Assembly (NCBI RefSeq): GCF_905171775.1
Contig: NC_053501.1
Location: 14,010,344 to 14,074,343, forward strand
Direction: 5' to 3'
Origin: Rana temporaria
Taxonomy: Eukaryota; Chordata; Amphibia; Anura; Ranidae
Length of the DNA: 64,000 bases
Of this stretch, positions 43,595 through 55,483 are shown in pieces; positions within the stretch are counted from its first letter, which is position 1, and the number at the start of each line of letters is the position of its first letter. The notes beneath the pieces were generated by a model. The model had not been told where the DNA came from and did not search any database. It saw only the letters and a list, made by a program, of their open reading frames with translations. Both the position numbers and the translations under genes were made by a program.

Positions 43595-43714
43595 TTAAGT
43601 GAGTTATTCCTAAGAATTACAGGTCTACGGTATAAAACGCCAAATTTCCTTGCAAATAATGGTACCGCTTTCAGCACCTAAAATCTGAAATAATCATACC
43701 GCCAGGGAGGTTAA

Positions 43715-44232
43715 AATGTATGTGTGTGTTATATATATACTGTACATACATATATAGAAAAAAACAGCTGCGCAATACGGTAGATGTGATAATTCAAACA
43801 AAAAACCAACAAGCATAAAAATGTGAATGATTGTACTATTGGTGTGTTGAAATCACTACAACAAGTAGGTTGCCCTATTTGTATCACATTCAAATGAGTC
43901 CCAGTGAAAAAGGTGAGCAAATAAATGTCCTATTTCCCAAAAAGGACGCATGAGATGATGGTCAAAAACTGAAGATGTACTGTTCTCCTACAGGTAAGTT
44001 GGTGACATCAAACCAAAAGAAACCGCAGAACAGTGATGTGATAGAAAGGAAATCCTCCACCTTCTTAAATAACTGCCTCTTACCGAAAGGGAAGATCCCA
44101 ACCAGAGATCTTCTGTTGGCGTACATACATATACCGTACATTTGTATAGTTCCTCTTTGCAAGTCCCTTAGCATGAGATTTTATATATCTATATATAAAT
44201 ATAGATATAGATATATAAAATCACACATATAC
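43715..44232. other. Unassigned AT-rich stretch
   Basis: Short (TA)n and ATAGATATA tracts near 44175-44220. No gene. Confidence 0.3.
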
Positions 44233-45100
44233 AGTGGAACCTCGGATTGCGAGTAACGCGATTAATGAGCGTTTCGCAATACGAGTGCTGTATTTCCTAA
44301 AATCCTAACTCAGTTTGCGAGAGTTGCAAAACAAGTAGGATTCAGGTCAAAGCAGTGTGCAGTACTGCGTTTGGCCTGAGGTGGGGGAGTGCCGGAGCCG
44401 AATGGCGCTGATCGGCGCCGTTCGGAAATGGCCGGAAAGGCTCGAGGACCGGTCGGCAGACTGCAGCCGCTCTGTTCACAGTGTCAGAGGTGCAGTGGAG
44501 GACTGTGTTTGTGTCCCGACTCCCGAATGACTGGAAGCAAGCAAACATTCATTGATGGACGCTGGTGAGTCTGCATTCGATGGATGCTGGTGAGGCTGCA
44601 TTGATGGACACTGAGGAGGCTGCATTGAGGGGCACTGGGGAGGCTACATTCGATGGGAGCTGGTGAGGCTGCATTGATGGGCACTGAGGAGGCAAGATTC
44701 ATGGGCGCTGATGAGGCTGCATTCGATGGGCGCTGGTAAGGCTGCATTCAAGGGGCGCTGGTGAGGCTGCATTCAATGGGCGCTAGTGAGGCTGCATTCG
44801 ATTGGCGCTGGTGAGGCTGCATTCGATGGGTGCTGGTGAGGCTGCATTCGATTGGCGCTGGTGAGGCTGCATTCGATGGGCGCTGGTGAGGCTGCATTCA
44901 ATGGGCGCTGGTGAGGCTGCATTGATGGGCGCTGGTGAGGCTGCATTCGATGGGTGCTGGTGAGGCTGCATTCGATGGGTGCTGGTGAGGCTGCATTCGA
45001 TGGGTGCTGGTGAGGTTGCATTCGATTGGTGCTGGTGAGGCTGCATTCAATAGGCGCTGGTGAGGCTGTATTTGATGGGCACTTCATTAAAAAGGTGGGA
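44233..45100 (+). mobile_element. CAGTGGAACCTCGGATT repeat with minisatellite
   Basis: Starts CAGTGGAACCTCGGATTGCG just after TA, then GCGTTTCGCAATACGAGTGC. The GC-rich middle is followed by a minisatellite. The right end is undefined. Related to the minus-strand repeat ending at 27957. Confidence 0.5.
44560..45080. repeat. 25-bp minisatellite
   Basis: About 20 units of GAGGCTGCATTCGATGGGCG plus CTGGT. Three units make 25 codons, giving Pro/Ser-rich open frames on the minus strand that are not genes. Confidence 0.9.
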
Positions 45101-45239
45101 AATACCTGGGAAGAGCAAAGGGGATGAAGTCAGGTGTCGAGCAAAGGGGGCGGGACAATCAGGTTTTGCCTAGGATGTCAAAAATCCTTGCAAAAGACCT
45201 GGGTGGGTAACCAGCAGCACTACGGGGGGGGGGGGAAGG

Positions 45240-45323
45240 GCAGGCAGTAGCGTGAATCTGCACCACACACAGTGATTAAGTTGTGCCCAGGCACACCTGG
45301 CACACCCCATGCACACACGCCTA
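45240..45323 (-). repeat. GTGTGCCTGGGCACA repeat fragment
   Basis: On the minus strand it reads GTGTGCCTGGGCACAACTTA, matching 63539-63615 on the plus strand. Class unknown. Confidence 0.5.
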
Positions 45324-45423
45324 TGCTCCCACTGCAGCAGCCGTAATCGCAAGAGAATCCGTGAGGCTGGTTGGTTGTACCCAGGTTGATCGATCAACTT
45401 TAGTCCAATTGTCCTGCCCTTAA

Positions 45424-45915
45424 GACTGCATTCACACCTAGGAGTTTTGTCGCCTGAAGCGCGACGCTCAAAGACGCTAGAGGGAAAAAATAACATTATT
45501 CTCTATGGAGATGGTTCACATCTCCACGCCGAACGCCGAAACGCCGAATGCCTGTAGCTCAAACAAGTTCCGGACCCTTTTTTGTCGCGCGTATCGGGCG
45601 GTTTGGGCCATAGAAAGTAATGGAAACGCTCGATTCAAGCGACTTGCGTGACAACGGGCGTTTGCTACGGGCGTTTTGTCGCTTTGATCAATAGAACTTG
45701 TCGCCCAGGCAGAAGATTAAAAAAATCTACCAACATAGCAACAAGTGATGAAAAGATGATAATTTTTCCTATTGGCTAAAATAAAAAAACGTCGAAGTAC
45801 AAAAACGTCGGACGACGCTGTATGCAAACGCGCAAATAAGCATGAATACCGCGCGACAAAACGCCGAAAAAAAAATGCCGAAAAAAACGACCGACGCTCA
45901 GGTGTGAATGCAGCC
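45424..45915. mobile_element. Palindromic MITE (GCATTCACACC family)
   Basis: 492 bp with ends GACTGCATTCACACCTAGGA and CTCAGGTGTGAATGCAGCC, and exact TAA at 45421-45423 and 45916-45918. Related to 57948. TAA duplications fit PIF/Harbinger. Confidence 0.78.
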
Positions 45916-46100
45916 TAAACGGATCGAATCTCAGGGGCGGTTCCTGCTGAAGTGTGTATGGTCGGCCTTTGTTGAGTGTTTCTTTTTTGCACAGATTCCT
46001 GTTATTTCCATGTTTTTCATATTTTCTTTCATCTCCTCCTATAAGTGACATAACACACATAAAGTCTATTTGTATGGCGGGAAAACACAAATAGACTCTG

Positions 46101-46804
46101 AGGGCCAAATCCACAAATATCGGGCGCAACTTAAATCTTCCGATTTAAGTTACACCGCCGCAAAATTTCTCCCTAAGTGCCCGATCCACAAAGCACTTAC
46201 CTTGAAATTTGCGGTGGTGTAACTTAAATGTGTCCGGCGCAAGGCGTGCCGAATCTAATGGGGCGAGTCACATTTAAATTAGGCGCGTTTCCGCGCCGGA
46301 CGTACTGCGCATGCTCCGTCAGGTAACTTACCCGACGTGCATTGCGCTAACTGACATCGCTCCGACGTCATTTTCTTAGACGTTAACGTAAATGGCGTCC
46401 AGCGCCATTCACGAACGTCTTACGCAAACTACGTAGAATTTAAATTTCGACGCGGGAACGACGGCCATACTTAACATGGCTTAAGAGAACTAGGGCTGAG
46501 CCCTAGTTTTACGCGGCGTAACTCGACGTAAACGACGTAGATTTAGAGCGACGGGCCCGTCGGAACGTTCGTGGATCGCCGTAAGTGTTCATTTGCATAT
46601 TCTAGGCCGGCCGCAATGGCCTCGCCACCTAGCGGCCGGCCTAGAATTGCATCCTTAAGATCCGACAGTGTAATTCAATTACACATGTCGGATCTTAGGG
46701 CTATCTATGCATAACTGATTCTGTGGATCAGTTCCATAGATAGAAACAGGGATACGACGGCGTATCAGTAGATACGCCGGCGTATCCCTTTTGTGGATTA
46801 CCCC
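46101..46804. mobile_element. GGCCAAATCC-family MITE
   Basis: 704 bp with ends AGGGCCAAATCCAC and GTGGATTACCCC, CTG at 46098-46100 and 46805-46807. Terminal hairpin with ACTTAAATCTTCCGATTTAAGT at 46129-46150. Related to 18607 and 51494. Confidence 0.7.
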
Positions 46805-46807
46805 CTG

Positions 46808-47335
46808 AATATTGTAAATGAGGCTGGACGAACGTTACTAAACATTCTCTGAAGCGTTCCTGCGAGGCGCGCGGAATGACGGTAAACATGCACTTCTATA
46901 TGTTTGTATAACCCGTAATTACCTGCGTGGGGTCAGCATGACGCCACTCCATGTTTTGCAATCAGTAAAAAAAAAAAAAAAAAAGTAGAACGTTCACAGC
47001 TCTGGATGCAAACAAAAAAAAAAAAGAAGAAAGTTTTGAGCGATTCGGGTTTTCCCCGATGTAATAAGAATAATAATCTGATGTAAAATTGTGATGGGGA
47101 AAGTTAATAGCAGACAAAGGAATCCCAGAGCGCCCCAGGCAGATAATGAAAGAATGTTACAGAAATGACATAATTAGAGAAAGCCCAGATATTACATTGT
47201 TATCATTTATTCCAGAAATTCATCCACGCTCCCTTCATTTATTCCGAAAATTCCATCGCTGACAATTTTGGGTTATAATTTGTGTCTGGGAAATAATTAA
47301 TGTTCTGTATTTGTATGCAGAGTCTAAAGCAGGAG
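46808..47335. other. Single-copy-looking AT-rich island
   Basis: No repeat structure apart from two A-rich runs (46968-46985, 47012-47025). 47160-47320 has many AATTA-type words. Candidate ancestral non-coding DNA. Confidence 0.3.
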
Positions 47336-47990
47336 CCTCCAAACTTTCTAAACTATGGACCAGTCTACTGTCTCCCCAGACTTTAGGGGGACCGGACTGT
47401 GACCAGGGAGAGTAGGAAAAAAAATATTACATATCAATAGGAGGAGGAATAGTTCCCCATCATTGGTATCAGTGGGAGCAATAGTGTCCCATCATTGGTA
47501 TCAGTGGGAGCAATAGTGTCCCATCATTGGTGTCAGTGGGAGGAATAGTGTCCCATCTTTGATATCAGTGGGAGGAATAGTGTCCCATCATTGGTGTCAG
47601 CGGGAGGAATAGTGTCCCATCATTGGTGTCAGTGGGAGGAATAGTGTCCCATCTTTGATATCAGTGGGAGGAATAGTGTCCCATCATTGGTATCAGTGGG
47701 AGCAATAGTGTCCCATCATTGGTGTCAGTGGGAGGAATAGTGTCCCATCTTTGATATCAGTGGGAGGAATAGTGTCCCATCATTGGTGTCAGTGGGAGGA
47801 ATAGTGTCCCATCATTTGTGTCAGTGGGAGGAATAGTGTCCCATCATTGGTGTCAGTGGGAGGAATAGTGTCCCATCATTGGTGTCAGTGGGAGGAATAG
47901 TGTCCCATCATTGGTGTCAGTGGGAGGAATAGTGTCCCATCATTGGTGTCAGTGGGAGGAATAGTGCCCCATCATTTGTGTCAGTGGGAG
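47336..47990. repeat. 32-bp minisatellite with hAT-like leader
   Basis: About 17 units of CATCATTGGTGTCAGTGGGA plus GGAATAGTGTCC from 47440, preceded by GGAGCCTCCAAACTTTCTAA. The unit is the reverse complement of that at 8227 and 2812. Confidence 0.9.
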
Positions 47991-47992
47991 TG

Positions 47993-49370
47993 TAGCGCTT
48001 CCCCCTCAGGAGCCGCTGGATAGAATAGGCATGGCGTGTTACCTTTGTGAGCGTCCAGGGGTATGATAATGATGATGAGAGCAATAATAGAATATCCAAA
48101 CAGCAGGGTGTCGTTTTCTGTGCTTTTATTCTTGCCCAACACGGCAAACAGTGAACTTGAGGTAGATAGAGAAAGATGGGTGAAGAGGAGAAGTTGCAGA
48201 TTCAGGCTTGGGTAGAACAGAAGCAATCCTGTTTCAAATAACACTCTACTTTCGTCACCCCCTCAGCCGAGGGGGTATAGTGTACCTGAACAGGCCTCTC
48301 ACACCGACGTGGCAGCCAGGATATCACTCGGAACCTCGAGAAGGAACAAGTCTCTGCCACCGACTTGGCTGAAATGAGGATAAGAGTGGAACCTCTGCCA
48401 CAGGCCCTTACTCTAGAACGTAGATAATGGAGCGAGTCCTTCTCAATGTTAGTGGGGTGCCTGAATCTCCCTCAGGTAGTCTCTCAAATGGTCATCGACT
48501 GACAGGTTGCCATACAAACAAACTGTCAAGCCTCATACACGCGACCGAGGAATTCGACGGGCGAAACACATCGTTTTCCTCGTCGAGTTCCTTGTTAGGC
48601 TGTCGAGAAACTCGACAAGGCAAGGTTCTCCATTCCGGTCGAGGAAATAGAGAACTTGCTCTCTTTTTGGCTCGTCGAGTTTCTCGACAGTTTCCTCGAC
48701 GAAAATGTACACACGACCGGTTTCCTCTGCAAAAAAATATCTCCCAGCAAGTTTCTTGCTGGTTTTTGCCGAGAAACTCGGTCGTGTGTACGAGGCCTCA
48801 GTGTCCGGTCACCTCGATCCCTGATGGATTGTCTAGGCCCTGTTGGATCGCCTGCCTCCGGGCTCACCTCAGACTGACTCCCCACCGAACAGCACAACTC
48901 ACTTGGGATCTTCTTCACAGGAATTGGGGACCCAGACAATCACTGGGGCCCCTTTACATCTTCAGTTGCTGTGGGCCAACATGGCCCAGGACTAGGAACA
49001 CCGCGTAGCACGTGCGCCCCGGCTTGGTAGGCCATATCGCCGGGGCCCGTGATGTGCGCTCACCCTGAACAGGAACTCTCCCACCAAAATGGCCTCCCCT
49101 AGCATGCCCCGCGAGGGAGAAACTCCTCTGATTGGCTGCTGGCAGGAAGGCGCCTCCGCCTGGACCCAAAGGTGTATCAGGTGTCCCAGGCCGCTAAAGT
49201 GTTCGGGTTTGGCTTGAAGAAAAGGTGGTAACCGTAGCGAGAAGTTGACCATAGACATATCCGGGGAACAGATGGTCACCGGTCATCTCTATGACTCTTG
49301 GAGGCCTGGACGCGATATCACAATGTCACGCCCGGCCTGGGAGTTGTACTCGCCCCAATCGTTTTTTTTT
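47993..49370. other. GC-richer interspersed sequence, possible LTR
   Basis: Starts TGTAGCGCTTCCCCCTCAGG directly after the minisatellite and remains GC-richer than its surroundings, with CTTTTATTCTTGCCCAACAC near 48123. A retrotransposon LTR is possible, but I found neither a matching CA end with a TSD nor internal gag/pol. It is interrupted by a MITE at 48529. Confidence 0.3.
48529..48797. mobile_element. Palindromic MITE (GACCGAGG subfamily)
   Basis: 269 bp with ends AGCCTCATACACGCGACCGA and TCGGTCGTGTGTACGAGGCC, and exact TCA at 48526-48528 and 48798-48800. Confidence 0.8.
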
Positions 49371-49394
49371 CACTCTTTTTGTTTTTTTAGCACT

Positions 49395-50303
49395 TTATGC
49401 GATTCGGGACTGCGTCATTTTAACTGACAATTGCGTGGTCGTGCGACGTGGCTCCCAAACAAAATTTACGTCCTTTTTTTCCCATAAATAGAGCTTTCTT
49501 TTGGTGGTATTTGATCATCTCTGCAGTTTAAAATTTTTGCGCTATAAACAAAAATAGAGCGAAAAATTTGAAAAAAATTCAGTATTTTTTACTTTTTGCT
49601 TTAATAAATATCCCCAATAAATCTAAAAAATAAAAAAAAAATTCTCCGTTTAGGCCGATACGTATTCTTCTACATATTGTTGGTAAAAAAAAACGCAATA
49701 AGAGTATATTGATTGGTTTGCGCAAAAGTTATAGCGTTTACAAAATAGGGGATAGTTTTATTTTTTTATTTTTTTTACTAGTAATGGCGGCGATCTGCGA
49801 TTTTTTTTGTGACCGTGACATTGCGACGGACATATCGGACACTTTTGACACATTTTTGGGACCATTCACATTTATACAGCGATTAGTGCTAAAAAACTGC
49901 ACTGATAACTGTATAAATGTGACTGGCAGGGAAGGGGTTAACACTGGGGGGGGGCTGAAGGGGTTAAATATGTTCCCTAGTGTGTGATTCTAACTGTAGG
50001 GGGAGGGGACTGACTGGAGGAGGTGACCGATCGGTGTTACTCTGTACTGGGAACACAACATCGGTCTCCCCACCTCTGACAGGACATGGATCTGTGCGTT
50101 TACACACACACACAGATCCACGGTCCTGCCGTGATTGCGGGCAATTGCGGGTGCCCGCCGGACATCGCGGCCGTCGGGTCCCGCGTGATGCCGTGCGCGG
50201 CCCCCCTAGACGGTCGGGTAGCCCAGGACGTCATATGACGTCCACCCAGGATGGGCGATCACATCTGTGGACATCATATGACAATGGGCGAGTAGGGAAG
50301 TGG
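49395..50303 (-). mobile_element. CCACTT-family element, inverted copy
   Basis: Ends at 50303 with GGGAAGTGG before TTAA. The 3' half matches the family inverted (GAGCTTTCTTTTGGTGGTAT, TAGGCCGATACGTATTCTTC). The GC-rich half differs from the 50308 copy, so it is a different subfamily. The left end is degraded. Confidence 0.7.
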
Positions 50304-50307
50304 TTAA

Positions 50308-51285
50308 CCACTTCCGGACCGCCGCATGTACATTTACGAATGGCACGGACAGGCACATTGGCGTACCTGTACGTCCCTGCCTAGACGTGGGTCGGGGGTC
50401 CGATCGGGACCCCCCCCCCGTACATGCGGCGGTTCCCGTGGCTTCAGGAGCGATCCGGGACGAGGGCGCGGCTATTCGTTTCTAGCCGCCCTATCGCGTT
50501 CGCTCCCCGGAGCTGAAGAACGGGGAGAGCCGTATGTAAACACAGCTTCCCCATGCTTCACTGTGGCGGCTGCATCGATCGTGTGATCCCTTTTATAGGG
50601 AGACTCGATCGATGACGTCAGACCTACAGCCACACCCCCCTACAGTTGCTAACACACACTAGGTGAACCCTAACTCCTACAGCGCCCCCTGTGGTTAACT
50701 CCCAAACTGCAACTGTCATTTTCACAATAAACAATGCAATTTAAATGCATTTTTTGCTGTGAAAATGACAATGGTCCCAAAAATGTGTCAAAATTGTCCG
50801 AAGTGTCCGCCATAATGTCGCAGTCACGAAAAAAATCGCTGATCGCCGCCATTAGTAGTAAAAACAAAACAAAAAAAAAACTATCCCCTATTTTGTAAAC
50901 GCTATAAATTTTGCGCAAACCAATCGATAAACGCTTATTGTGATTTTTTTTACCAAAAATAGGTAGAAGAATACGTATCGGCCTAAACTGAGGAAAAAAA
51001 ATATTTATATATGTTTTTGGGGGATATTTATTATAGCAAAAAGTAAAAAATATTGCATTTTTTTCAAAATTGTCGCTCTATTTTTGTTTATAGCACAAAA
51101 AATAAAAAACGCAGAGCTGATCAAATACCACCAAAAGAAAGCTCTATTTGTGGGGGAAAAAGGACGCCAATTTTGTTTGGGAGCCACGTCGCACGACCGC
51201 GCAATTGTCTGTTAAAGCGACGCAGTGCCGAATTGTAAAAACCCCTTGGGTCATTTAGCAGCATATTGGTCCGGTCCTTAAGTGG
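50308..51285 (+). mobile_element. CCACTT-family element, complete copy
   Basis: 978 bp with TTAA at 50304-50307 and 51286-51289, ends CCACTTCCGGACCG and GGTCCTTAAGTGG. Very similar to 16522-17664 but without the hAT insertion. It shares its left TTAA with the inverted neighbour. Confidence 0.85.
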
Positions 51286-51493
51286 TTAAATACCACCAGA
51301 AAAAAAGCTCTTATATGTCTCAAAAAAAATTTGGGTACAGTGTTGCATGACCGTGCAATTGTCATTCAAAGTGTGACAGCGCTGAAAGATTTGGCCTGGG
51401 CAGGAAGGGGGTGAAAGTGGTTAATACCACCACGGCAAGCCTAAACGAGCCCTAAAAAGGTTAAAGAATATACACCTGCTTCAAAAACTCCTT

Positions 51494-52221
51494 GGGGCAG
51501 ATCCACAAAAGAATTACGCCGGCATATCTCTTGATACGCAGCGTAATTTAAAATTTTGCGCGTCGTATCTTTGTTTTGTATCTTCAAAACAAGATACGAC
51601 GGCATCTCGGCTAGATCCGACAGGCGTACGTCTTAGTACGCCGTCGGATCTAAGCTGCAATTTTTCGGCGGCCGCTAGGTGGCGTTTCCGTCGAATTCTG
51701 CGTCGAGTATGCAAATTAGCTAGTTACGGCGATCCACGAACGTACGTCCGGCCGGCGCATTGTTGTTACGTCGTTTGCGTTCGTTTTTTTCCGGTGTATA
51801 GTTAAAGCTGCTGTTATGAGGCGCACTCAATGTTAAGTATGGCCGTCGTTCCCGCCTCGCATTTTGAATTTTTTACGTCGTTTGCGTAAGTCGTTCGCGA
51901 ATAGGGATTTGCGTAGAATGACGTCACCGTCGTGAGCATTGGCTTGTTCCGGGTTAATTTCGAGCATGCGCACTGGGATACCCCTTACGGACGGCGCATG
52001 CGCAGTTAAAAAAAAACGTTGTTTACGTCGGGTCACAACGTAATTACATAAAACACGCCCACATCACAGAGATTTGAATGGCGCGCCATTACGCCGCCCA
52101 AAGATACACTACGCCGCCACTTACGGCGCAAATTCTTTGAGGATTCGGAAAAAAAAAGTTACGGCGGCGTAGTGTATCTTAGATACGCTGCGCCCGGCGC
52201 AGAGGTACGTGGATCTGGCCC
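51494..52221. mobile_element. GGCAGATCC-family MITE
   Basis: 728 bp with ends GGGGCAGATCC and GGATCTGGCCC, CTT at 51491-51493 and 52222-52224. Inverted homologue of 19305-20110, here without the retroposon insertion. Confidence 0.75.
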
Positions 52222-52224
52222 CTT

Positions 52225-52985
52225 GTCGGCCTGAGTGGGAGCCTCTTGCCTCATGGTTGATGTAAGTAGGTAGCCCACATAGGAGACCAATGTATAGAAA
52301 GAACGTACCACTGAATAATCTGAAGCCCCTTGCAAATAAAAATGTGAAAAGCTAATTCGGTCCTGAAGCAAAAACATTCTTGCTCAGTTGGCATGCGTCT
52401 CAAAACCTTAAATAAACCGCCCTCTGGACCTTAAAGCATTACTATGTGGCGTCCAAGCAAAAGGAGAATAGAGTTTAACATTTTTGACCCGTGTTTCAAA
52501 CCACCGAGAGCTGGAACCGGACCGAAGGAAAATCAACTCGTCAATTCTATTTTTCAACATTCTTTATGCCAACAGCAGCTGCCATTCATCCCCTCTCTGT
52601 AGATTTGGCCCCAAAAGTAGCGTATATCTAACGAGTGACACAAAAAAAAAATGGGGGAGGGAAAGGGGGGGGGGGGGTGCTACAAAAGGCATAATTTTAA
52701 AAACTAACCTGGAAAACCCTGCATTCCCCTCAGACCCCAGTTAGACAGATTAAGGGCCGTGTTAAAACAAACATATTTCTTCAGGGCTTCAACTGGACAT
52801 CTGAAACAACCACGGCAGTCAACAATGGCTTCTTTAATAGACTTCCCCGCTATGGACGACGCAACATATTAACCAACCAGAAGTCAACTTTCAGCACTCC
52901 AGTGCAAGCAAAAAGAGTTAAATCTCTTTTCCAATTGGATGGTGCATACTATTTCTTTTTTTGCATTCTTAAATCCCAAAATGAA
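52225..52985. other. Unassigned stretch
   Basis: Contains a G-run at 52666-52677. No coding or repeat family recognised. Confidence 0.3.
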
Positions 52986-52989
52986 TGAA

Positions 52990-53640
52990 TATTACACAAA
53001 CATAAACAAGGCTAAAACAAAAAATGAATATTGGAAAATATAAACAATGCTAAAGCAGAAAAAAATGAATATTACAAAATCATAAAAATGCTAAAACAAA
53101 GAATGAATATTACACAGACATAAACAAGGCTAAAAGAAAACATGAATATTACACAAACATAAACAAGGCTAAAAGAAAAAATGAATATTACACACACATA
53201 AACAAGGCTAAAAGAAAAAAATGAATATTACACAAACATGAACAAGGCTAAAAGAAAAAAATGAATATTACACAAACATGAACAAGGCTAAAAGAAAAAA
53301 TGAATATTACACAAACATGAACAAGGCTAAAAGAAAAAATGAATATTACACAAACATAAACAAGGCTAAAAGAAAAAATGAATATTACACAAACATGAAC
53401 AAGGCTAAAAGAAAAATGAATATTACACAAACATAAACAAGGCTAAAAGAAAAAATGAATATTGCACAAACATAAACAAGGCTAAAACAAAAAATGAATA
53501 TTACACACACATGAACAATACTAAAACAAAAAAATGAATATTACACAAACGTAAACAATGCTAACACAATAAATGAATATTACACAAACGTAAACAATGC
53601 TAAAACAAACCTAACAGACAAGACATACATAACATAACAT
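52990..53640. repeat. 39-bp AT-rich minisatellite
   Basis: About 15 units of AATGAATATTACACAAACAT plus AAACAAGGCTAAAAGAAAA. The minus strand reads as a repetitive hydrophobic 60-codon frame by chance. Confidence 0.92.
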
Positions 53641-54915
53641 AACATACATGGACTAGTTTTTTTATTATAATATAATATATATTGTACAAACATAAATGTA
53701 TACCATTCCAGCTCAATATTAAAAATGTAAAGTAGTGAACTTTCACCAACCTAGAGAAGCTATCGTAATCCTAATAAATCTAATTAGGAGATGTGAAATA
53801 AAAATTGTGGGGGGGGGGGGGGGGGGCGGGGGGGGGGGGGTTTAAAATGGAGCTGGCAAATTAGAAGGGAGGTTATGTGGGTTGGGACATTTGGGGTCTG
53901 GAAAATGGGGGTAAAATTAAAATTAAAACAATTACATTTTCATTGACAGAGCTGTTACAACATTTTTTTCAATTAGTTGTAATTTACATTTTTTTTTAAT
54001 AACCATTTATAACTGCATTACCCAAAATAATTTAAATATAATTTTATATAATTTTTATAATAATTTTAATTTAAAAAACAGCTAAGTTATAAGTATATAC
54101 AATAAAATATAAACAATGTTTAGAATGTTCTACAATTATTTCCAAATATTTGCATTGATTAAAGTGATCAAGTCAATACAATTAATAAATGTCGACCCCT
54201 TTGCAAGTGATTGAGTGGGACATGAATTTGTAGAAAGACTCTAATATTTGTAGATAGAAGTCCGTACTTGGGTTTTTGTAATTTCAACGTTTTTAAAAGA
54301 TTATGGCTGCTGGAAAAAAATATTTTTTAAGTTTTTTAATGCTGATTTGATTTATTTTTTCTCCTTAGAAGTGTTCAGTTCTGTAACAAATTCATAAAAC
54401 ACTTTATAAAATTCTATTTTAGAGTCAGAAAATGATTCATGTACCACCGTATAATACGCACGGAGTGCAAGACTTACCCCTCTGAGGGCATGGAACTGGA
54501 CCATGATCACATAGTTTAAAAAAAAAAAAGCATGTCCATTGAATTAAACCAATATAAATCAATTAAAATCTTTCATCCCCAGAACCTTAAGCAAAATAAA
54601 TAATAATAATAATATTTAAAAATAGCAAGGTCTAATATGATCCAACAGGGAAAAAAAATTCCATCCTAATCTAGTTCAACAAACTAGATTACACTGTAAT
54701 ACTTTTTTGTTTCCACAAACAGTTTTTCGGGGGTCAACCCCCGTTTTAAGGTCTAAGCTAAGTGTGAATGGGGTGGGGAAGAATCAGTCAAATAAGGATA
54801 GAGAAGGAGATTATGGAATTTGAGGGAAGGAGAAGAGTCACAGATGTGAGAATGGCCATAAAGTCCATTTGATAGTCATTGAAAATTGAAGTCCACATTG
54901 AGTCCGGTACACATT
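53641..54915. other. Unassigned AT-rich stretch
   Basis: Very AT-rich, with a poly-G tract at 53809-53840 and a GGGGGTCAACCCCC hairpin near 54730. No gene. Confidence 0.3.
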
Positions 54916-55093
54916 GGGGTTGATTTACGAAAACTGACGAGTGCAAAGTCTGGAGCAGCTTTGCATGGGAGCCAATCAGCTTCTAGTTTCAGCTTCTTCA
55001 ATTAAGCTTTGACAATAATACTGGAAGCTGATTGGTTTCTTCTATGCAGAGCTGCACCAGATCTTGCACTCTCCAGTTTTAGTAAATCACCCC
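54916..55093. mobile_element. Palindromic MITE, 178 bp (TTTACTAAAACTGG family)
   Basis: The left arm GGGGTTGATTTACGAAAACT...GCCAATCAGCTTCTAG and right arm CTGGAAGCTGATTGG...CCAGTTTTAGTAAATCACCCC are about 70 bp each. Half copies lie at 58827-58912 and 60306-60384. Confidence 0.8.
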
Positions 55094-55096
55094 CCC

Positions 55097-55483
55097 CCCC
55101 CCCCCCCCCCAGTGTCAAGTGCACAAATCTGGCTAAGCATCCCTGGATCCACAATCTGCAGTGGCCCCCCGGGAATGTTTCACCGTGTTTATATTTTAGA
55201 TGGTAAAACATTTTTTTATTATTATTTAATCATTTTAGTATTATGTATGGAATTCGTAAAAGCACAAGGTTTGTGATTTGTATTGCTTACATTACATTTA
55301 ATACATTGAGAACTTTAAGTCCCAGGAAAACTCAAGGCTCCCAGAATCCCATCCATGCTCTGTTGTCATTATTAGAGGCCCATCGCTTGATCAAGCCTGT
55401 GTGTGTAAAGTGGTATACTGTATACAGTAAATATATCAAGGCTTGGTATTTTTTTTTTTTCATAGCAATTGGAAAGATGAACA
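55097..55483. other. Unassigned stretch
   Basis: A poly-C run at 55091-55110, then mixed AT-rich DNA. Nothing recognised. Confidence 0.3.

Larger units (their letters stand above)
42158..43710. mobile_element. TTAA element, CCTGGCGGTA family, with two nested elements
   Basis: Ends CCCCCCTGGCGGTGTTC and CATACCGCCAGGGAGG, TTAA at 42154-42157 and 43711-43714. Subtracting the nested elements at 42760 and 43067 leaves about 850 bp, matching the 865-bp copy at 24386 almost throughout. Confidence 0.82.

Noticed and set aside
44773..45087. Repetitive Pro/Ser/Cys frame of 104 codons
   Set aside because: 25-bp minisatellite translated in rotating frames.
48427..49008. 193-codon plus-strand frame
   Set aside because: It passes straight through a MITE whose sequence is shared with 39713, so the frame is fortuitous.
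49980..50590. Arg/Gly/Pro-rich frames of 86-134 codons in GC-rich DNA
   Set aside because: Same sequence occurs in the non-coding GC-rich half of the repeat at 16522. Frames are not conserved between copies.
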